Positions 5,814 to 10,562 of a stretch of DNA of 10,562 bases are shown here, piece by piece (within the stretch, counting starts at the first letter, position 1; every line of letters begins with the position of its first letter). The notes below the pieces were generated by a model. It was not told the DNA's origin. It was given only the letters and a program-made list of their open reading frames with translations, and did not search any database. The position numbers were made by a program, and so were the translations under genes. Origin of the DNA: Actinomycetota bacterium (GTDB taxonomy: Bacteria; Actinomycetota; Actinomycetes; S36-B12; UBA5976); assembly GCA_009702945.1 (NCBI GenBank), contig WLGZ01000021.1:1-10562 (forward strand), given 5' to 3'.

Positions 5814-7190
5814 CTAAACTTTTTCTAAAACCTTAAAGTTCGCAACAGCGTTTTGGGCCCAGTAACTCGAATCAAATTCTTGGATATGCCGCTTGAGCTC
5901 GGCTGACATATTTCTACGCGTTTCAGAACTTAGGTTCTGCGCTTCTCTTAGGGATTCAATTATTCCTATTTCAGTCGCCTCCGCAGCGACGATGCAGAAG
6001 TTTCCAAGCTCAGCAATGGCGCCAACGTTTTTGGTGCTTACGATGGCTCCATTTCGATCATTCAAGATCGCACCCTCTTTGACTACCAGATTTAATCCGT
6101 CCGCTACAGAGCAAGCAATCAAGCAGTCATAACGAGTTAGTGCCTTACTGGCTCGTTGGTAGTCATTGCCAATGTGGAGTCGGATCGGAGCGTAGTTAAG
6201 TGAAGAAAGTTTTGAGTTGCATTGCTCAACTGTTTTTACGATCTCAGAAAGTAGCACTTGATACATTGGCCATTGTTGACGAGAAGGCACGATGTATAGG
6301 TCAAGGTAACTGCGGGGTGCGGAATCCTTGAAGTCCCGTGCAAGTCCAGTAAACGCATTGATACTTGCCAGTGTGTTCTTTATTGGATCGCTTCGAGCAA
6401 TGTGCACATAGCTGATTTCGTCCTCACGAAGATTTAACAAGTCTTCTGTGTTCAAAGACTGCAGATTCAATTGTTGGACATTTACTGACACTGGATTAAC
6501 TTCCAGTTTCACGTCCTCCAGCTCCAATGGCAGGTGTGTAATGACAAATTCTTCAAATGCTCTCAAATCTTTTTGAGTTTGAAATTGAATCACATCTGCA
6601 GCCAACATTCCAGAAGCCAAGAATTCCAGAATCTTGGTGGAAATGTTGCTGCTCGGAATTGATTTTGGCCAAGGCGTGTGAAGAAAGAATGAAATTTGCT
6701 TACTTGGTTCAAGTTCTCTTAGGGCTACTGGGACTTGGGAGAGTTGGAAATCATTAACAAGGTAACCGTGATTATCGACATCGATAGATTCAGCTGCCAA
6801 CGCTTGACTAGTACTTCGGACGGTGTTTAAACGATGGCTTAGTTCCGCATCGGCAAGCTCGGGGATTGGGAGGCCATGTAGCAATGGCCATATGTAGTGC
6901 GCACAAAACCAATCGCTCAGATCCAATTCCTGGGAATCGACTTCAGCCAGAAATATGTTGATGTCGTGTTGATGAACCTGATTTGAGATTTCGGAAAATG
7001 AGTAATACCGAGGCAGCCCTACTTGGCTTTGGGTAGTTAGGGCCGTCCAATCGATGTTGGCAAATTCGGCGAGTGCAGGTAGAACTCTGGTCAAGCCACC
7101 AACATGCTCAAGGGTTGCAGTTAAATCTGCAGTGTGACCAATTGGAGCCCGCCGAGCTAGGACACCAATCTTGAGTTCACCCTCGGTCAC
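5814..7190 (-). CDS. GT20-family glycosyltransferase, divergent trehalose-6-phosphate synthase (OtsA)-like
   Basis: At 458 residues it is close to OtsA length (about 470). OtsA makes trehalose 6-phosphate from a nucleotide-glucose and glucose 6-phosphate in the cytoplasm. Matching landmarks are GGLTRVLPAL (31-40), WPLLHG (101-106), FFLHTPWP (168-175, cf. HTPFP), Arg266 and Lys271 in RSDPIKN (cf. RLDYTKG), VPSRQQWPMY (301-310) and DGLNLVVKE (364-372, cf. DGMNLVAKE). There are two departures: the N-terminal SNR-P loop reads LARRAPIG, and the HDYHL motif reads NDFQL (146-150), keeping the Asp but losing both His. Acceptor or donor may therefore differ; a related GT20 activity such as glucosylglycerol-phosphate synthesis is possible. 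No phosphatase partner is visible. The start is GTG with only a weak ribosome site, nine bases after the methyltransferase stop, suggesting coupled translation. It is the last gene of the - strand operon. Confidence 0.78.
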   Translation of the reverse strand: MTEGELKIGVLARRAPIGHTADLTATLEHVGGLTRVLPALAEFANIDWTALTTQSQVGLPRYYSFSEISNQVHQHDINIFLAEVDSQELDLSDWFCAHYIWPLLHGLPIPELADAELSHRLNTVRSTSQALAAESIDVDNHGYLVNDFQLSQVPVALRELEPSKQISFFLHTPWPKSIPSSNISTKILEFLASGMLAADVIQFQTQKDLRAFEEFVITHLPLELEDVKLEVNPVSVNVQQLNLQSLNTEDLLNLREDEISYVHIARSDPIKNTLASINAFTGLARDFKDSAPRSYLDLYIVPSRQQWPMYQVLLSEIVKTVEQCNSKLSSLNYAPIRLHIGNDYQRASKALTRYDCLIACSVADGLNLVVKEGAILNDRNGAIVSTKNVGAIAELGNFCIVAAEATEIGIIESLREAQNLSSETRRNMSAELKRHIQEFDSSYWAQNAVANFKVLEKV

Positions 7191-7199
7191 TTAATTCAC

Positions 7200-7916
7200 T
7201 TAAGCCTTGCGGGCGCGAACTTCAAGCCGGACGTAGTCAAGCGTGTTATCAGTTAGCAATTCTGACATCTTGGCAATCTGGTCGTCATTCCATTCCCGGA
7301 ATACCAAAGTCTTTAAGTATGTTGCCAGAGTTTCTTTATCTGGAAGCGGTGTTGGATGCGGACGAAGACTTACCTCTATGTCAACAAATCCAGCTGCTTT
7401 AAGTAGCGCCTCAGTATCAGACACATTCGCGTAGTACCAATTAGGAAACTTAATGTTTGGATCAATCTGTGGCACTAATGCCAAGGTCTTTTCGAGGTTT
7501 CCAAAGCCACCACAGTCTGTTGCGATTCGACCGCCAGGCTTTAAAGCATTGTAGAAATGTTGCCAAACGTTGTTGTGATGAGCCAGCCAATGAAGGGCAG
7601 CAACTGACATGATCGCATCAACGCTTTCGACCTCGACAGGAAGCGCTTGATCTAAATCACCTTCCAGGATTCGCACGCGAGCATCATCACCAAATCTGGT
7701 TCGGCATTGGTCCAGCATGGTGGTGCTTTGATCAACGCAGACCAAGTTGCCATTTGGAAGTTGTGCTAGAGCTAACTGAGCATCTCGTCCAGTTCCACAA
7801 CCAGCATCAAGTAAGGTCTCGTTGGGCTGCAGGTTTAGCGCTTCAATGGTTCGAATTCCCCATTGTTCGTGGGGTAGCGGTAGTGCGTCATAAGCGACGC
7901 CATCCCAGGCTTTCAC
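7200..7916 (-). CDS. SAM-dependent class I methyltransferase (trans-aconitate methyltransferase-like layout)
   Basis: This 238-residue soluble enzyme has a Rossmann-type SAM-binding fold. Motif I is LLDAGCGTGRD (35-45), the acidic ribose-binding residue is Asp62 (VCVDQS), the motif II/III region is GDLDQALP (86-93), and the post-motif strand SVAALHWL (104-111) is followed by LKPGGRIATD (125-134). The short N-terminus WDGVAYDAL before the core resembles WNPxxYxxF of trans-aconitate 2-methyltransferase (Tam), and the 'HW' after motif III matches Tam's 'QW'. Other small-molecule methyltransferases share these traits, so the substrate is unassigned. The GTG start overlaps the TGA stop of the CoA-transferase by four bases (GTGA), so the two are translationally coupled. 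Confidence 0.85.
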   Translation of the reverse strand: MKAWDGVAYDALPLPHEQWGIRTIEALNLQPNETLLDAGCGTGRDAQLALAQLPNGNLVCVDQSTTMLDQCRTRFGDDARVRILEGDLDQALPVEVESVDAIMSVAALHWLAHHNNVWQHFYNALKPGGRIATDCGGFGNLEKTLALVPQIDPNIKFPNWYYANVSDTEALLKAAGFVDIEVSLRPHPTPLPDKETLATYLKTLVFREWNDDQIAKMSELLTDNTLDYVRLEVRARKA

Positions 7917-9118
7917 TTGGCTTCTCCGAAAGCTCCGGTTGCCTCTAGTGCTTTGATTTGTTCGTCAGTTAAGTCCAGCAGTTCCTTTAGAACTGAAATG
8001 GTGTGCTCGCCGCGCTTAGGAGCTCGCTGATAAGTCTGACGCTTTGGCCCAACGTTAACTGGCGATGCTGGCGTGCGAAGTTTGCCAAAGTATTCATGTT
8101 CACTGTGGGCAATCATTTCGCGAGCAATTGTGTGCTCTTCTTTGAATGCTTGTTCGATAGTGTTCACAGGCGCGCTTGGTACGCCGGCTGGGACTAAATC
8201 TGCCAGCCACTCTGCCGTAGTTCGAGTCTTGAAAATGTCATCAAGTTGCGAAACCAAAGCATCCCGATTTTCATAACGAACCGTGAAGTTAGCGAAATCT
8301 GGATTAGTAGCCAGGTCCGGACGCTTAATAACTTCGCACAGGCGCTCATAGAACTTTTCTTTAGCACAACCAATAACTATCCAGTAGTCCTGAGTCTGGA
8401 AAACCTGGAATGGCACTAATGAAGGATGTGCTGAATGTGAGTGACGAATTGGCTCGTGTCCACCTGATAGATGCCAAGCACCGATGTAGCTAGTCATTGA
8501 AAGTGCAGTGTCATAGAGCGATACATCGCAGTCCATGCCAACACCGTCACGCCTGGCTGCATGAATACCGCTCACGAGCGCTAGCGCTGCAACGAAGCCA
8601 CCAGAGAAATCAACCAAGGAAAGTCCACTCTTGGTTGGGGGACCATCAGGTTCCCCAGTTAAGGACATCCAGCCAGCGAGTCCCTGCAGCATGTAGTCAT
8701 AGCCCGGTTCTTTTGAACGCGGGCCACTCATGCCAAAGCCACTTAGCGAACAGCAGACAATTGCGGGATTTAGATGCTTTAGGTCTTCGTAAGTGATTTT
8801 CAGTTTCGCTGGAACGTCACCGCGCAAGTTTGAGTACACCGCATCGCTTTGCTTTACCAAGTCTTCGAAAGTTGCCCGGCCAGCTGGGGATGAAAGATCT
8901 AGCGAGATTGATTCTTTATTGCGATTGAAAGCCTCAAAGAATAGGGAATCTTCTTCATGTGCGTAAGGCGGAACGTACCTGCCGACATCACCACCGGAAC
9001 TTGGATCTTCAATCTTGATAATGCGAGCCCCAAGATCGGCAAGATGGACAGTGCCAAAAGGTCCTGCTCCGAATTGCTCAAGGGAGAGAACGGTGATTCC
9101 TTCAAGGGGGCGTGGCAT
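7913..9118 (-). CDS. CaiB/BaiF-family (family III) CoA-transferase
   Basis: This 401-residue enzyme is predicted to move CoA from one acyl-CoA to a free carboxylic acid. Family landmarks are the N-terminal PLEGITVLSLEQFGAGPF (4-21), ADLGARIIKIEDP (27-39), FNRNKESISLDL (64-75), the segment SGFGMSGPRSKEPGYDYMLQ with Asp141 at the position of the catalytic aspartate of formyl-CoA transferase, GLAGWMSLTGEPDGPP (147-162) and DVSLYDTALS. The C-terminal small-domain helix is intact. The length matches the family and no residue loss is visible. The ATG at 9116-9118 has AAGGA five bases upstream. It lies 20 bases downstream of selD and overlaps the methyltransferase by four bases. Substrates (formyl, succinyl, itaconyl, mesaconyl or others) cannot be separated from sequence alone; racemases of the same fold are a less likely alternative. 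Confidence 0.92.
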   Translation of the reverse strand: MPRPLEGITVLSLEQFGAGPFGTVHLADLGARIIKIEDPSSGGDVGRYVPPYAHEEDSLFFEAFNRNKESISLDLSSPAGRATFEDLVKQSDAVYSNLRGDVPAKLKITYEDLKHLNPAIVCCSLSGFGMSGPRSKEPGYDYMLQGLAGWMSLTGEPDGPPTKSGLSLVDFSGGFVAALALVSGIHAARRDGVGMDCDVSLYDTALSMTSYIGAWHLSGGHEPIRHSHSAHPSLVPFQVFQTQDYWIVIGCAKEKFYERLCEVIKRPDLATNPDFANFTVRYENRDALVSQLDDIFKTRTTAEWLADLVPAGVPSAPVNTIEQAFKEEHTIAREMIAHSEHEYFGKLRTPASPVNVGPKRQTYQRAPKRGEHTISVLKELLDLTDEQIKALEATGAFGEAK

Positions 9119-9138
9119 TTTTATCCTTTTGTTTGCTA

Positions 9139-10155
9139 TTAATTACTTAAAACTTCGATTTTCCCTGAACCAGTTACAACTTTACCTACCGTGATAAATC
9201 CTTGCTCAACCAGTTGAATTTCAAAAGCAGGATCAATACTTGCCAAGAGCCCGCCATTAGTCTGTGGATCAAATAGGGCGGCTTGAGAATGGCTCTGCGT
9301 TAAACCCAAGACTTCTCGATCTAAGGCATCCCGGTTGCGAGCATCTGCTGAAGTTCGTTTCCCGGAGTCGAATAGAGACTGCGCTTGAGGCAAAACTGCC
9401 TGCGAAGGCAAGTTAACTTGAGCATTTAGGAATGAGGTTCCAAGCATTTCGCTTAGGTGGCCAATTAATCCAAATCCAGTTACATCAGTTACTGCGTGTA
9501 CTGCCGAACCTAATTGAATCAAAGAGTTGCGGGCACTTAAGTTTGAAACCTTCATTTGCTCCAGGGCGATTTCTTCACCACTTTGCTCTCTAGTAGATAG
9601 CAGGACCCCAACACCCAATGGCTTAGAAAGCATCAACAAGTCGCCATTGGCCATTCCAGTTTTGCGCCAGATCTCATTTGGGTGAACGTATCCAGTAGCG
9701 GCTAAACCAAAAATTGGTTCTGCAATTCGAACTGTGTGGCCGCCAAGAATTTCAGCTCCGGCTTCCTTACAAGCTAGGGCTGCTCCAGCAACACATGCTG
9801 AGATTTCTGCATCAGCTATTTCTTTTGGAAAGCCGCAAACCAATAGCGCCGTTTTTGCCAAGCCACCCATGGCATAAATGTCAGAAAGTGAATTCAGCGC
9901 ACTTACGTAACCGTACTCAAAGGCATCACTAACTACTGGCGGAAAGAAGTCGACAGTTGTAATAAGTGATGTGGTTTCGTTTATTGCGGTAACGGCTGCA
10001 TCATCAGGGGCCGCTAGACCAACAAGGGTGTCAATTCCTTGCTGGTCGTAAGCGGCAGACCGAAGTAACTTCAATAGGGATGCATCTGCTTTTGCAGCAC
10101 AGCCACCACATGAAGTTAAATCCCTAAGACTTAAGCCCGTTACATCAAGTGTCAT
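9139..10155 (-). CDS. selD: Selenide, water dikinase (selenophosphate synthase)
   Basis: SelD makes selenophosphate, the activated selenium donor, from selenide and ATP. At 338 residues the protein has normal length. The N-terminal active-site loop reads TSCGGCAAK, where Cys19 and Lys22 align with the catalytic Cys and Lys of Escherichia coli SelD (GCGCK); no selenocysteine is needed. Metal and ATP residues follow: PDDAAV (50-55), TTVDFFPPVVSD (66-77), NSLSDIYAMGG (88-98), GGHTVRIAEPIFGLAATG (138-155), KPLGVGVL (178-185) and VTDVTGFGLIGHL. These rule out the related ThiL, PurM and HypE proteins. The ATG overlaps the TGA of the upstream MmgE/PrpD gene (ATGA, 10152-10155), so the two are coupled. 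No selA, selB, tRNA-Sec or selU/mnmH is in view, and the use of the selenophosphate is unknown. Confidence 0.93.
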   Translation of the reverse strand: MTLDVTGLSLRDLTSCGGCAAKADASLLKLLRSAAYDQQGIDTLVGLAAPDDAAVTAINETTSLITTVDFFPPVVSDAFEYGYVSALNSLSDIYAMGGLAKTALLVCGFPKEIADAEISACVAGAALACKEAGAEILGGHTVRIAEPIFGLAATGYVHPNEIWRKTGMANGDLLMLSKPLGVGVLLSTREQSGEEIALEQMKVSNLSARNSLIQLGSAVHAVTDVTGFGLIGHLSEMLGTSFLNAQVNLPSQAVLPQAQSLFDSGKRTSADARNRDALDREVLGLTQSHSQAALFDPQTNGGLLASIDPAFEIQLVEQGFITVGKVVTGSGKIEVLSN

Positions 10156-10562
10156 TTAGTTGTTAAGGCCTCAACAAAGTCACGTGAGTTCTTAGTTGTT
10201 GGCAGTGACATGACTGCGTTTAGCACTCGATCTGCAACATCTGTTCCGGCAACCAATGAAACATTGTCACGGAACTTAGCTTCAACATCACTTACCGAAA
10301 GTGGACGTTCATCAGCGCCGCGATTGATGTCTTCGCGCTTACGAAGCGTGCGGCCATCCTTAGTCTGAATGATGACTTCGCCATGGAAGTACTTAGGGAA
10401 TGTTGGATTTGGATCGTTTTGGCAGGAAACCTTTGAGGCTAATTCCAGCAACTCAGGATCAACTAAGCAATCATCATCAAGATCTGCCAAAGTAAAGCGG
10501 CGCTTTGCAATGGCTGTTGCAACAATGAATGGCAATGAGAATTTAGCGTCGTAATCACTGCG
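10152..10562 (-). CDS. MmgE/PrpD-family protein, C-terminal part (5' end beyond the window)
   Basis: The frame is open to the right edge: the last 137 codons are present, beginning RSDYDAKFSLPFIVATAIAK. The 'D-AKFSLPF-VA-A' segment is a hallmark of the MmgE/PrpD family (2-methylcitrate dehydratase, cis-aconitate decarboxylase and relatives). It is followed by the usual LADLDDDCLVDPELLELASKV helix and by VIIQTKDGRTL (a small alpha/beta domain). An apparent TTG start near 10535 is internal, because the conserved segment continues upstream of it. The reaction is probably dehydration or decarboxylation of a tri- or dicarboxylic acid, but family members are diverse. It is the most upstream visible gene of the - strand operon and overlaps selD by four bases; the operon promoter must be outside the window. 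Confidence 0.82.
   Translation of the reverse strand, partial: RSDYDAKFSLPFIVATAIAKRRFTLADLDDDCLVDPELLELASKVSCQNDPNPTFPKYFHGEVIIQTKDGRTLRKREDINRGADERPLSVSDVEAKFRDNVSLVAGTDVADRVLNAVMSLPTTKNSRDFVEALTTK

Noticed and set aside
8497..8796. A 99-codon open frame on the + strand opposite the CoA-transferase
   Set aside because: It lies entirely antisense to a well-supported gene and its translation has irregular composition (Arg/His/Ser/Gln-rich) and no recognisable motif.
7913..10154. TGA stops in the - strand operon as possible selenocysteine codons, given selD
   Set aside because: TGA at 7913-7915 and 10152-10154 each fall at the normal protein end and overlap the next gene's start; no Sec-type motif or insertion element is apparent.
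9139..10155. SelD call versus HypE, ThiL or PurM, which share the fold
   Set aside because: The TSCGGCAAK active-site loop and the GGHT/EPIFGLAATG pattern are specific to SelD.
10533..10535. TTG as the start of a 127-residue MmgE/PrpD-like gene
   Set aside because: The frame stays open to the window edge and the conserved DAKFSLPF segment spans this codon, so the gene is simply truncated.

Overview
The window looks like chromosomal DNA of a bacterium, most likely a low-to-mid GC actinobacterium of the planktonic type. The protein families and architectures fit this: RbsC-type permease, lipoprotein binding protein, a GT20 protein with actinobacterial-style motifs, frequent GTG starts and very tight gene packing. 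This assignment is by general resemblance only; no rRNA or other marker is present. I see no tRNA, rRNA, CRISPR array, insertion sequence or phage gene.

Layout. The left edge (1-68, +) carries only the last 22 sense codons of a gene whose tail resembles a CaiB/BaiF CoA-transferase. It converges on a nitrilase-superfamily amidohydrolase (102-974, -). A 303-base divergent intergenic region follows, holding two copies of a GTATAC-centred palindrome that look like operators. To its right is a three-gene ABC import operon on the + strand: RbsC-type permease (1278-2303), lipoprotein substrate-binding protein (2331-3482) and double-domain ATPase (3591-5810). A perfect 18-bp hairpin with a GAAA loop lies between the last two genes.

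The right half is one tightly packed - strand operon read from the right edge: an MmgE/PrpD-family protein (5' end outside the window), selD, a CaiB/BaiF CoA-transferase, a SAM methyltransferase and a GT20 trehalose-phosphate-synthase-like glycosyltransferase. Its genes overlap by 4 bases or are 9-20 bases apart. It ends only three bases from the ABC operon, tail to tail.

How it fits together. The amidohydrolase and ABC importer probably form one divergent, co-regulated uptake-and-hydrolysis unit for an amide, carbamoyl or nitrile compound. The opposing operon combines enzymes that suggest organic-acid/CoA metabolism with selenophosphate synthesis and a glycosyltransferase, and no selenocysteine machinery is visible here.

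The most unusual item is the ABC ATPase. After a normal, roughly 500-residue RbsA-like core it carries about 230 extra residues with five copies of an [FY]-x-W-x-P-H-x-x-G motif (plus one degenerate copy) and then a distinct C-terminal domain. I do not recognise this module.
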